Assembly (NCBI GenBank): GCA_035493895.1
Contig: DATJHM010000008.1
Coordinates: 1 to 61,755, forward strand
DNA from: DATJHM01 sp035493895
GTDB lineage: Bacteria; Chloroflexota; Ktedonobacteria; Ktedonobacterales; Ktedonobacteraceae
DNA: 61,755 nucleotides
Direction of reading: 5' to 3'
Shown here: positions 18,213 through 25,618 of the stretch, in pieces
Position numbering within the stretch: the stretch's first letter is position 1
Layout of the letters: each line of letters begins with the position of its first letter
Notes under the pieces: model-generated
The model's database searches: none
What the model saw: the letters and a program-made list of their open reading frames with translations, nothing else
What the model was told of the DNA's origin: nothing
Program-made: the position numbers and the translations under genes

Positions 18213-18788
18213 ATGGATGAACAGAAAAGTCCCTGGGAAATTGTTTCTGTACGACGTATACTTGATACTCCCTATTTAAAAATTCGCTGCGAGCATGTCG
18301 TTTTGCCAAATGGTTCTATTATCCCTGATTACTATATCATTGAGAACCGGGGCTGGGTTGGCATTGTGCCTTTTACTGAGGATGGCCTTTTTTTGCTGAA
18401 CCGCCAATATAAGCATGGCATCGGCCTGGAGGTGGTGGAATTTCCAGCTGGCATGATCGAAGAGGATGAGGATGATCCTTTACTGACCGCACATCGTGAG
18501 TTGATGGAAGAGACCGGCTATAGTGTGGCCGCACATGAGATTGAGCCGCTCTCACATATGCTGGCCAATCCCACGGGAGCGCAGACGCGCATCTGGTGGT
18601 ATCTTGCTCGCAACGTACGCAAGACGGGCGCACAAAATTTCGATCCCGGCGAAGATATCCAGAATTTTCTGGTGACTCCCGCTGAATTGCTTGAGCTGAT
18701 TCACTCGGGCCAGTTCAATGTCCAGGGTCAGGTTGCCGCTGCTTATATGGCTCTGGAACGCCTTGGCTTGCTCAAACCTCAGCTCTGA
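18213..18788 (+). CDS. Nudix hydrolase (ADP-ribose pyrophosphatase type)
   Basis: A 191-residue Nudix enzyme, probably splitting ADP-ribose or a similar nucleoside diphosphate sugar. The Nudix box core RELMEETGY is clear and is preceded by FPAGMIEE. The spacing between Gly and RE is one residue longer than the standard box. A downstream GAQTR and a C-terminal helix fit the ADP-ribose group. It is cytosolic and has its own promoter and structured leader. Confidence 0.88.
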   Translation: MDEQKSPWEIVSVRRILDTPYLKIRCEHVVLPNGSIIPDYYIIENRGWVGIVPFTEDGLFLLNRQYKHGIGLEVVEFPAGMIEEDEDDPLLTAHRELMEETGYSVAAHEIEPLSHMLANPTGAQTRIWWYLARNVRKTGAQNFDPGEDIQNFLVTPAELLELIHSGQFNVQGQVAAAYMALERLGLLKPQL

Positions 18789-18899
18789 ATACGCATACAT
18801 TTACAAATTCCTTACAGATGTTTGGCAACTTCTTTAGGTTGATGTGCTAGTATACTAAAGTAACTGAATGTGTAGGAGTTGTGTCACTGTTTGATTGCC

Positions 18900-19655
18900 A
18901 TGAAAATACTTGTAATCGAAGATGAAGCCAATATTACACAGGTAATTCGTCTCTATATGGAGCAGGCGGGTTACACTGTATTGGAAGCCAGCGATGGTAT
19001 TGCTGGCCTGGAATTGCATGCTCGTGAGCAACCTGACCTGGTGATTCTTGATCTGATGCTCCCGGGCCTTGATGGCATGGAGGTCTGTCGCCGTATCCGC
19101 AACTGGGCGAATACGCCTATTTTGATGCTGACTGCTCGCCAGGGTGAGGATGATCGCGTGGCTGGCCTGGAGGCGGGCGCTGATGACTATCTGGCGAAAC
19201 CTTTTAGTCCTCGCGAACTGGTGAGCCGCGTGAAGGCGATACTTCGTCGCACAAGTAGCGCTGGCACGCTCGCAGGCCACGAGGCAAAAACTTCCTCTGA
19301 AAAGGATGTTCCTGCTTCATCCAGCAAAGATGAATTACACTTTGGCAATCTTTTTATTAATATGCCCGCTCGACGCGTTCTGGTGGCAAAACAGCAGGTA
19401 ACTCTCACTGTCAAAGAGTTTGATCTCCTGGTCACGCTTGCTTCCTCGCCCGATCGCGTCTTTACCCGCGAGACGCTGCTGAATCAGGTCTGGGGCTATA
19501 GCTATCTTGGGGATGGGCGTACCGTTGATGTACATATCGGAACTTTGCGTAAGAAACTGGAAGCGATTGCTGGCGCTCCCCATGTGATACAGACTGTCTG
19601 GGGCGTGGGTTATAAATTTGTACCGCCTCCTCAGGCTTCGTCGATCCATTCTTAA
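18900..19655 (+). CDS. OmpR-family response regulator
   Basis: A 251-residue regulator. Its receiver domain (1-120) has the acidic pair ED at 8-9, phospho-acceptor Asp51 in LDLMLPG and the conserved Lys in YLAKPF. A ~35-residue Ser-rich linker leads to the winged-helix domain (about 155-245) with RVFTRETLLNQVWGY. The ATG at 18900 gives the normal MKILVIEDE start, although AGGAG at 18874-18878 is rather far away. An in-frame TTG at 18891 is an alternative. It forms a two-component pair with the kinase gene 14 nt downstream. Confidence 0.92.
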   Translation: MKILVIEDEANITQVIRLYMEQAGYTVLEASDGIAGLELHAREQPDLVILDLMLPGLDGMEVCRRIRNWANTPILMLTARQGEDDRVAGLEAGADDYLAKPFSPRELVSRVKAILRRTSSAGTLAGHEAKTSSEKDVPASSSKDELHFGNLFINMPARRVLVAKQQVTLTVKEFDLLVTLASSPDRVFTRETLLNQVWGYSYLGDGRTVDVHIGTLRKKLEAIAGAPHVIQTVWGVGYKFVPPPQASSIHS

Positions 19656-19669
19656 TCGAGGTGATTGTT

Positions 19670-21178
19670 ATGGCTACCCCTGATCTTCATCCTGCTGCTA
19701 CGGGTTTGCGCACAAAACTTGTTTTAAGCTATCTGGCTGTTATTGTGAGCGCAATTCTCGTGCTGAGTCTGGCTGTCTCCTGGGCAATTCGTAGCTATCT
19801 CACCAACGCTCAACTCGATAATTTGCTTTATATTGCTCCTACCTGGGCTCAGACCTTCGAACGGGATTTCTTACTTGCCCAGGGCAACTGGGGTATTGTC
19901 AATTCCTCTCGTATTGATCCCAGTATGCTGGCGATTATTTATGATAAGAGCGGAAAACAGGTTGCCTGTTTTGAACCTCGCTTTGTCCATAATAGTTGCA
20001 GTGTCTCCGCAGTGAAGCCTGCCATACAAAAGGCACTGCAAGGAACTGTCGATAAGGGAAGTATCGAACTGACCGATTATGACGGTGATCAGACCTCTTC
20101 TCTCTATGTCAGTGTGCCTCTGGTGATTAACCATAATCTTATTGGGGCGATGTTTATCTCAGAGCCTCCTTTCTCTTTAAATCGCGGCTTTAATGCGCTG
20201 ATGAACCAGATTAATCTGGCGATCTTTCTTGCCGGTGGGGTGGTAATTCTTGTCGCGGTATTGTTGAGCCTTTTCCTGACGCGTCGTCTTACTCGTCCTC
20301 TGGAGGCGCTGACTGCGGCTGCGGAACGTATGAAAAACGGTCAATATACGCAGCGCGTCGATCCTCCTCGCTCTCAGGATGAGATTGGCCGTCTCGCGCA
20401 AACGTTTAATGATATGGCGAATACGATCGAGGCTGATGTCAATGAGTTACGCCGCCAGGATCAGGTTCGGCGCGATCTGATTGCGAATATCGCTCACGAT
20501 CTTGCGACTCCTCTGACTGCTATTCAAGGTTTCAGCGAGGCTCTGGCTGACGATGTTATCTCCGATCCTGCCGCTCGTCAGGAGACTGCGCAACGCATTG
20601 GCCGTGAAGTACAACGTTTGAAGCGCCTGGTCGCCGATGTACGCCAGATGACCCAGCTTGAGGCCGGTCATGCCCCGCTCGATCTTGCTCCGCTCGATAT
20701 GCAGGATCTGGTTGATGAGACGCTTTTTGTGAGCCAGCCCGATTGCGAGCAGGACGGTATCAATCTGCGCAATGAGATCGCTCCCGGCACGCCGATGGTT
20801 CAGGCCGATAGCGATCGTATCATACAGGTTCTGCTCAATTTGCTGGATAATGCGCGTCGCCATACGCCTCGTGGGGGCGAAATCTACGTCGGTGCTGCCC
20901 CGAAAGATCGCTTTCTGCACGTCTGGGTGACTGATACTGGCTCAGGAATCAGCCGCGAGGATCTTGCGCACATCTTTGAACGCTTCTATCGCGCTGATCG
21001 CTCACGTACTGGTGCTACAGGCGGCGGCAGTGGCCTCGGCCTCTCTATCGTTCGCGCTATCGTCAACACGCACGGCGGAAGCATCTGGGCCGAGAGCACG
21101 CTTGGTCAGGGTACACGGATCACCTTTACGCTACCGCTTGCGGAACAGCGTGTCCCAACTGCTGTCCTTCCTGCCTGA
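19670..21178 (+). CDS. membrane sensor histidine kinase
   Basis: A 502-residue sensor kinase, partner of the upstream response regulator. Two membrane spans (about 15-40 and 165-190) flank a ~125-residue extracellular sensor. Then come HAMP, the phospho-acceptor His276 in IAHDLATPLT, and the ATPase with NLLDNARRHTP, DTGSGIS and GLGLSIV. The extracellular part is not recognised. The start ATG at 19670 follows GAGGTGA, which excludes the GTG at 19661. It may have a role in envelope stress, but the sequence does not tell the signal. Confidence 0.93.
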   Translation: MATPDLHPAATGLRTKLVLSYLAVIVSAILVLSLAVSWAIRSYLTNAQLDNLLYIAPTWAQTFERDFLLAQGNWGIVNSSRIDPSMLAIIYDKSGKQVACFEPRFVHNSCSVSAVKPAIQKALQGTVDKGSIELTDYDGDQTSSLYVSVPLVINHNLIGAMFISEPPFSLNRGFNALMNQINLAIFLAGGVVILVAVLLSLFLTRRLTRPLEALTAAAERMKNGQYTQRVDPPRSQDEIGRLAQTFNDMANTIEADVNELRRQDQVRRDLIANIAHDLATPLTAIQGFSEALADDVISDPAARQETAQRIGREVQRLKRLVADVRQMTQLEAGHAPLDLAPLDMQDLVDETLFVSQPDCEQDGINLRNEIAPGTPMVQADSDRIIQVLLNLLDNARRHTPRGGEIYVGAAPKDRFLHVWVTDTGSGISREDLAHIFERFYRADRSRTGATGGGSGLGLSIVRAIVNTHGGSIWAESTLGQGTRITFTLPLAEQRVPTAVLPA

Positions 21179-21222
21179 ACCATTTCTTTGCCTTGCCAGA
21201 AGAAATTCAGGTCGCAAATGGC

Positions 21223-21252
21223 TTGACGGATCAGTCAAAGGTATGATATTAT
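21223..21252 (+). promoter_or_regulatory. promoter of the split tRNA-Lys gene
   Basis: TTGACG (21223-21228), an 18-nt spacer and TATTAT (21247-21252). The predicted start is near 21259, about 7 nt before the tRNA 5' end. Confidence 0.7.
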
Positions 21253-21302
21253 CCTTGCATCGCAAGGGTGACTAGCTCAATGGCAGAGCAAACGACTCTT
21301 AA

Positions 21303-21888
21303 GTGCGCCCAGAGAGGCGTAAAGCTTTCTATCGTGCGGAGGCACGATCTCACTAAGGCAAAGTGAGTAAGGCAGCAACTTACTCTTTATCCGAAAGGTG
21401 CGAGAGGACAGTAGCATGTTGTATCAAAGTCCGTTGAGGCTCCAATACCAGGAACCAGAGATGGGCAGCCAGGTCGTACATGGTAAAGACTGATTGTTTG
21501 AACCCTAGTTATGGTGGAAAGTAAAGTCCCTTTGGGTATGGTGTTGTAATCCCAAAGTCTGGTGTTATCGATGAAAGATTAAGAGCGTCGATAAAGCCTT
21601 TACCAGAACCAGCCTTCACTTCATTGGGAAGGAAGATAACGTAAGGGGTACCTATCTACGAACCGAAAGTTTTACGTAACCTGGGGATCGCCTACGTGCC
21701 GCGAGGTATATGGCGACGGAGCGTTCATAGTACTCAAATGCTAAGAGTAATATCTTAGACACGGGGAAGGAACGCAGGGCTATCTCAGGATAACCTGGAG
21801 AGCCGGATGCGCTGAAAGGTGCAAGTCCGGTTCGGGAAGGGAAAGTCCAATACGTGTCGCAAGATCATGTGTTGACGGTCTACTTCAC
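21303..21888 (+). mobile_element. ORF-less group II intron in tRNA-Lys
   Basis: A 586-nt group II intron. The 5' end is GTGCGCCCAG (consensus GTGYG) and the 3' end CTACTTCAC, with the likely branch A at 21882, seven nt from the end. Domain V is at 21800-21833, 34 nt: lower stem starting GAGCCGGA with the AGC triad, 2-nt AG bulge and GAAA loop. EBS1 TTAAGAG (21579-21585) sits in the loop of a 7-bp hairpin (21565-21571/21588-21594) and pairs with IBS1 CTCTTAA (21296-21302). EBS2 TTGTTTG (21494-21500) pairs with IBS2 CAAACGA (21289-21295). The base 5' of EBS1 (A21578) can pair with the first 3'-exon base (T21889), as in the delta contact. No maturase ORF is present, so any maturase must act in trans. 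Confidence 0.93.
21800..21833 (+). ncRNA. group II intron domain V (catalytic hairpin)
   Basis: A 34-nt hairpin: 8-bp lower helix GAGCCGGA/TCCGGTTC, a 2-nt AG bulge, an upper helix TGCGCT/GGTGCA (with wobble pairs) and a GAAA tetraloop. This is the standard architecture of domain V, including the AGC catalytic triad at 21801-21803. Confidence 0.93.
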
Positions 21889-21936
21889 TCGTTAGGTTCA
21901 GGGTTCGACTCCCTGGTCACCCACTCAATCAAGAAG

Positions 21937-21972
21937 GCGCATCTCCTTAAAGATCGGAGATGCGCTTTTGTG
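21937..21972 (+). terminator. terminator of the tRNA-Lys transcript
   Basis: GCGCATCTCC (21937-21946) pairs perfectly with GGAGATGCGC (21956-21965) and is followed by TTTTGTGTTTT. It starts 14 nt after the tRNA 3' end. It also lies just behind the convergent nuclease gene. Confidence 0.85.
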
Positions 21973-21980
21973 TTTTCTGA

Positions 21981-22412
21981 CTATAGCTCATAGTCGTGTG
22001 CCCATCTTATATTTTTCTGCTGATTATTCCTGGCTGGCGTCAGTCGTAACATTGCTGTTGCTGTGCCAACATCATCTACAGAAATAAAATATACTTTCTC
22101 AATTTGCTCTATATAAACAGCAAAGTAGTCTATTTGTCCTCTATAATGTCTCCACCCTTTTTGTTTTGCTGTGTGATTATAGCTACTGGCTGGCGCAAAT
22201 GTGATAACGGTTTGCTCCTCATTCATCCACCCTGTTTTACATTGCACTTTCCAGAATTTTCCATCCGCATCCTCAATCACCAGATCATATCTATGGTTTT
22301 TTCCATGGGGAGTAAGTACAACATAACCAGATTGCAAAAGACGAGTAACAATAGCCGCCTCACTAATATCTCCAGTTTTATCCGTGTGCCTTTTAGGGCG
22401 CAATAGTCCCAC
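21981..22412 (-). CDS. PD-(D/E)XK nuclease of the I-SspI (intron homing) type
   Basis: A 143-residue protein similar to the small PD-(D/E)XK endonucleases whose founder I-SspI is encoded in a cyanobacterial tRNA group I intron. The active-site pattern is complete: Glu18 in GDISEAA, Asp43 in RYDLVI, and Gln57-x-Lys59 in VQCKTG, the QxK variant of that group. The start is a GTG at 22412 because AGGGAGG lies 8 nt upstream; the GTG 21 nt further out overlaps that site. It ends 57 nt from the split tRNA-Lys on the opposite strand. Freestanding relatives exist in many genomes, so a homing role is only a hypothesis. Confidence 0.8.
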   Translation of the reverse strand: MGLLRPKRHTDKTGDISEAAIVTRLLQSGYVVLTPHGKNHRYDLVIEDADGKFWKVQCKTGWMNEEQTVITFAPASSYNHTAKQKGWRHYRGQIDYFAVYIEQIEKVYFISVDDVGTATAMLRLTPARNNQQKNIRWAHDYEL

Positions 22413-22544
22413 GATACAAACCTCCCTTTCCACTTCATAGTTACAGATATGATGAGTATTTCAGATGCGTTACAGAATGTCTAGCATGCTTAAACAAATT
22501 GGCAACTTTCACTGTTTAAGATAGCAAGCTTTTGCACCATGATC

Positions 22545-22573
22545 TTGACAAACTTCCTCTTGCTCTCTAAAAT
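22545..22573 (+). promoter_or_regulatory. promoter of the ArsR-type gene
   Basis: TTGACA (22545-22550), a 17-nt spacer and TAAAAT (22568-22573), close to the sigma-A consensus. Confidence 0.75.
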
Positions 22574-22604
22574 ATAAACATACATTTATGAAATAAACAT
22601 TTAT
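22574..22604 (+). promoter_or_regulatory. candidate ArsR-family operator
   Basis: Two AT-rich inverted repeats follow each other: ATAAA-N6-TTTAT (22574-22589) and ATAAA-N2-TTTAT (22593-22604). They begin directly after the -10 box and cover the predicted start point, as expected for autorepression by the encoded winged-helix protein. Confidence 0.5.
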
Positions 22605-22638
22605 ATGAGACTGTTCTCAAAGATAGAGTAGGAATCTG

Positions 22639-22983
22639 ATGAACGATTGGCGCGAATTGAAATTAATGATGAAGGCCCTATCAGACATTGCACGTCTGAC
22701 TATCGTCTATCATCTGGCTCGTGAGCAGGAAGTGACTGTGACCGCGCTAACCGAGATCCTGAATCTGAGCCAGCCTCTCGTCTCCTGGCATTTACGCAAA
22801 CTCAAACGCGCTGGCCTCGTTGAGACGCATCGCGTTGGACGCCAGGTCTATTGCTCTCTCAATCGCGACCTTTTTCATCAAGGACTGGCACGCTTGCAGG
22901 CTCTGGCTGATCCTGCCACTACTCTTGACCAGTTGCCCGCTGGCGCCGTTCTTATGGAACTGGATGCTGCCCTGGAAGAATGA
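22639..22983 (+). CDS. ArsR-family winged-helix transcription regulator
   Basis: A 114-residue DNA-binding protein. MMKALSDIARLTIVYHL begins the ArsR fold, and SQPLVSWHLRKLKRAGLVE is the recognition helix region, followed by the beta-wing VGRQVYCSL. No metal-binding ELCVCDL-type cysteine motif is seen, so the signal is probably not a soft metal through that site. GTAGGAA provides the ribosome binding site. A strong promoter overlapped by palindromes suggests autoregulation. The next gene is 160 nt away, so the regulated partner is unclear. Confidence 0.9.
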   Translation: MNDWRELKLMMKALSDIARLTIVYHLAREQEVTVTALTEILNLSQPLVSWHLRKLKRAGLVETHRVGRQVYCSLNRDLFHQGLARLQALADPATTLDQLPAGAVLMELDAALEE

Positions 22984-23143
22984 TCTTTAAACGTTTTTAA
23001 CATTGCTAATAGAGCTTTAAAATGCACTATTCCGATCTTTAACGTGGAGCTAGCCACTAGTTAATAGAGGCATGCTACGCTCATTGTGATGGCAATAGGC
23101 CACTCACATCACTAGAGTAAAAAAGAGGTAGAGAAGGAGCTAC

Positions 23144-23974
23144 ATGACAACTAGTATTCGAGACGGTGTGACCAATGTACCTGATACAGGCTCTCTGGCC
23201 ACCGATATTCTGAAAAAACGTAAGCAGATGACCCCCTCCCAGGCTCACTTATATGGCAAACATGGTAAAGCCGATCTGCATATGCATAGCACCTATAGTG
23301 ACGGTAGCGCCACTATTGCGCAGATTCTTGAGCATGTCCAGGAGAATACCGACCTTGATGTGATTGCGCTCACTGATCATGATGTGATCGAGGGCTCTTT
23401 GCGCGCACGCGATCTCTGGCAACAAAAAGGCTCCTACCGCTTTGATTTTGTGGTTGGCGAAGAGGTAAGCACCCGCGAAGGCCACTTGCTGGGCCTCTTT
23501 ATTGAAAAACGTATCCCTCCTGGCCTGAGTGTCGAGCGCAGTATCGATCTCATTCATGAGCAGGGTGGTCTGGCTGTGATCGCTCATCCACTGCACCGCC
23601 TGTTCCGTCATAGTTGTCAACGGGATGTCATGGACCGCATCCATGCCTCGAAAGATGTCTGGCTGGATGGCATCGAAACGTGGAATGCCAGCTTTTGTGG
23701 TATCTATGCCAACCGGGTCGCGATGCGCGTGAACCGCGAGGTGTATCGCCTGCCAGAACTTGGGAATAGCGACTCTCATACGCTCAATGCGATTGGCTTC
23801 GGTATCACCTGGTTCGAAGGCAGTACGGCTCAGGACGTTCGTAATACGATTGAAAGTGGCCTGAGTGCCCCTGGCGGCAAACTCTGGGCAATGCAAGATT
23901 ATGTGCATTGGGCTCGTTATCTCATGAGCAAAGATGGCCGCAATCGCCACGCTCGCCGTCTCAGCGTGGCCTGA
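23144..23974 (+). CDS. PHP-domain metal-dependent phosphoesterase
   Basis: A 276-residue cytosolic phosphoesterase of the polymerase/histidinol phosphatase (PHP) type. Metal ligands are visible as HMHSTYSDG, TDHD, GEEV, AHP and GNSDSH in the right order. Relatives act on small phosphorylated compounds such as nucleoside 3',5'-bisphosphates. The ~40-residue N-terminal extension is polar and not conserved in the family as I know it. GAAGGAG lies before the ATG. Confidence 0.88.
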   Translation: MTTSIRDGVTNVPDTGSLATDILKKRKQMTPSQAHLYGKHGKADLHMHSTYSDGSATIAQILEHVQENTDLDVIALTDHDVIEGSLRARDLWQQKGSYRFDFVVGEEVSTREGHLLGLFIEKRIPPGLSVERSIDLIHEQGGLAVIAHPLHRLFRHSCQRDVMDRIHASKDVWLDGIETWNASFCGIYANRVAMRVNREVYRLPELGNSDSHTLNAIGFGITWFEGSTAQDVRNTIESGLSAPGGKLWAMQDYVHWARYLMSKDGRNRHARRLSVA

Positions 23975-24016
23975 TCCATAGAGACGAATTTCTCTACCCG
24001 TGTAACCTGCACCCAC

Positions 24017-24099
24017 ACCTTTCCGTAGAAGCTCGGCTTCTACACTCGAAGTAAAGCATCCGGTGTAAATAGTCGCCACTCACGCTTCTACGGAAAGGT
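24017..24099. repeat. 16-bp inverted repeat with nested hairpin
   Basis: 24017-24032 (ACCTTTCCGTAGAAGC) is the perfect complement of 24084-24099. Inside, GTAGAAGC (24025-24032) also pairs with GCTTCTAC (24036-24043), so two exclusive structures are possible. There is no T-run. It lies in the 297-nt gap after the PHP gene. Confidence 0.6.
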
Positions 24100-24271
24100 T
24101 GAATGTGGAATAGCAAAAAATTGTTCTTCTTAAAAAAGATCAGTAAAAGATCAGTAATAGTGCCTATCTCCTGCTCGTCGACGCATTTTAACACAATTTT
24201 CACAGCAAATCTTGAATATTTTTACCAAAAAGAGCTAGTCCTATAGGGATGAAGTGTGATACAATAGGTGT

Positions 24272-25048
24272 ATGTTTAGCGGACGCATACAGCAACGAGC
24301 CAGATATCTAGTTACTTTATTGATTAAACCTTTGGCACGACTAGGTGTCTCTCCAAATACGTTAACGATAATCGGGCTACTGCTCAGTTTTGTAACGGCA
24401 GGAGTAATTGCTCAGGGTTATCTGTTTGTTGGAGGTTGGCTGGTACTGTTTGCTGGCATTTTTGATATGTTCGATGGGGCGATGGCTCGTGTTCGTAATG
24501 CTGCCACGACCTTTGGCGCTTTCTTAGACTCAACGCTGGACCGCTTTTCTGAAGGCATCATCTTGCTGGGGTTGCTCTTCTATGCTTTGCAGCATCCCGG
24601 CCTGCACGATCCGCTTTGGCCTGCTGCAAATGAGCAAGCCTGGATGATCTCCTTCATTTACATTGCCGCGGTCGGCTCTTTGATGGTCAGTTACACTAAA
24701 GCGCGCGCCGAAGGCCTCGGAATTGAGTGCAAAACTGGACTACTCGCTCGCCCGGAACGTGTCATTTTACTGGCTATCGGTCTCTTAACTGGTACTGGCA
24801 TCTGGGCTCTTGCTCTTCTTGCGGTCTTCTCAAACGTTACCGCGGTCGAGCGCATTATCGCTGTTTGGCGTTCCATTCGGCGCCAGTCTGTGACTATTCA
24901 CAGCGCTTCTCTTTCAACCCAGGAAACAACCAGTATCGATCATCGTCACCTACCTACTGCGGTCGGGACGAACGAGGCAAGAGAATCTGATGTTCGTCCT
25001 GTGACTACCAGCATTCCGCCGTTTACTGGTGGTGTACATCAAGAGTAA
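24272..25048 (+). CDS. CDP-alcohol phosphatidyltransferase
   Basis: A 258-residue integral membrane enzyme that joins a CDP-diacylglycerol to an alcohol such as inositol phosphate or glycerol phosphate. The signature D-x2-DG-x2-AR-x8-G-x3-D-x3-D is present in DMFDGAMAR followed by FGAFLDSTLD, with about five or six membrane segments. The alcohol substrate is not certain. The ~55-residue C-terminal tail is polar. No Shine-Dalgarno site precedes the ATG. A TACAAT at 24260-24265 places the likely transcript start on the ATG itself, so the mRNA may be leaderless. Confidence 0.9.
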   Translation: MFSGRIQQRARYLVTLLIKPLARLGVSPNTLTIIGLLLSFVTAGVIAQGYLFVGGWLVLFAGIFDMFDGAMARVRNAATTFGAFLDSTLDRFSEGIILLGLLFYALQHPGLHDPLWPAANEQAWMISFIYIAAVGSLMVSYTKARAEGLGIECKTGLLARPERVILLAIGLLTGTGIWALALLAVFSNVTAVERIIAVWRSIRRQSVTIHSASLSTQETTSIDHRHLPTAVGTNEARESDVRPVTTSIPPFTGGVHQE

Positions 25049-25618
25049 CTAAACGGCATAGACAAAGACAAGATCGGACCGAGGAACAGAATTGATCATG
25101 GCTGATGGATTTCGGTACTCTGCTTTTACGTTACCTGGTTCATTCGCCTTCAATCACTTTTGTGCAGCGTAAGAAAACTGCCGAGGATAATGTAGGGCGG
25201 ATCTGTTGAGCCACTTTTTCAATCTTTAAGCTGTTATAGCTTTTTACAATAGTCGAATAGTCGCATTCGCCGCTCGCTTAAATTACCGATTGCGAGCTCC
25301 AATGCTACTTTCCTGGCCGCTTAGCAAGCCGCCCGCATACTATTGCTTGTTTTCAGGCTCAACTGGCTCAATGGCGTGCTCATCGCTTACAAGGCCGTGC
25401 ATGCTCTATTATGTAGTCAATCTCGTCGCCTTAGTGCTTATCCTATGCTTGAGCAATCTGAGCGGCGGCCTTTTCTTTACTCTGCCCGCTAGTGGTGCAT
25501 GAGCTGGATGGTTGGATGCAGGCTATGAACAACGGTTCGCCCCCAACTACGCTGAGCTGCACCTGTTCTATGTGCTACCCTGCGCTCCGGTCCGTAGCGA
25601 CTGAGACTGGAGATCTTA
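25049..25618. other. 570-nt intergenic region, no gene recognised
   Basis: No ORF here has a good start, composition or recognisable sequence; a 70-codon frame at 25290-25502 is not convincing. The sequence ends with GGAG before the GTG at 25619. A structured leader of the large NYN gene is possible, but I see no clear stem. Confidence 0.4.

Larger units (their letters stand above)
21266..21923 (+). tRNA. tRNA-Lys (CTT anticodon), split by a group II intron
   Basis: The 5' exon is 21266-21302 and the 3' exon 21889-21923. Joined they give a 72-nt tRNA. The acceptor stem GGGTGAC pairs with GTCACCC, with discriminator A. The D stem is GCTC/GAGC with GG in the loop. The anticodon stem AACGA pairs with TCGTT and exists only after joining. 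The anticodon loop is CTCTTAA, so the anticodon is CTT, decoding AAG. The T arm is CAGGG-TTCGACT-CCCTG. CCA is not encoded. The intron sits between positions 38 and 39, at the junction of the anticodon loop and stem. All stems pair fully, so the gene looks functional once spliced. Confidence 0.95.

Noticed and set aside
21303..21888. Group I intron in the tRNA
   Set aside because: Group I introns are the common type in bacterial tRNAs, but here the GTGCG start, domain V and EBS/IBS pairs identify group II. The 5' exon does not end in the U expected before a group I intron.
25290..25502. 70-codon frame in the gap before the NYN gene
   Set aside because: No ribosome binding site, no recognisable sequence, and an odd composition.
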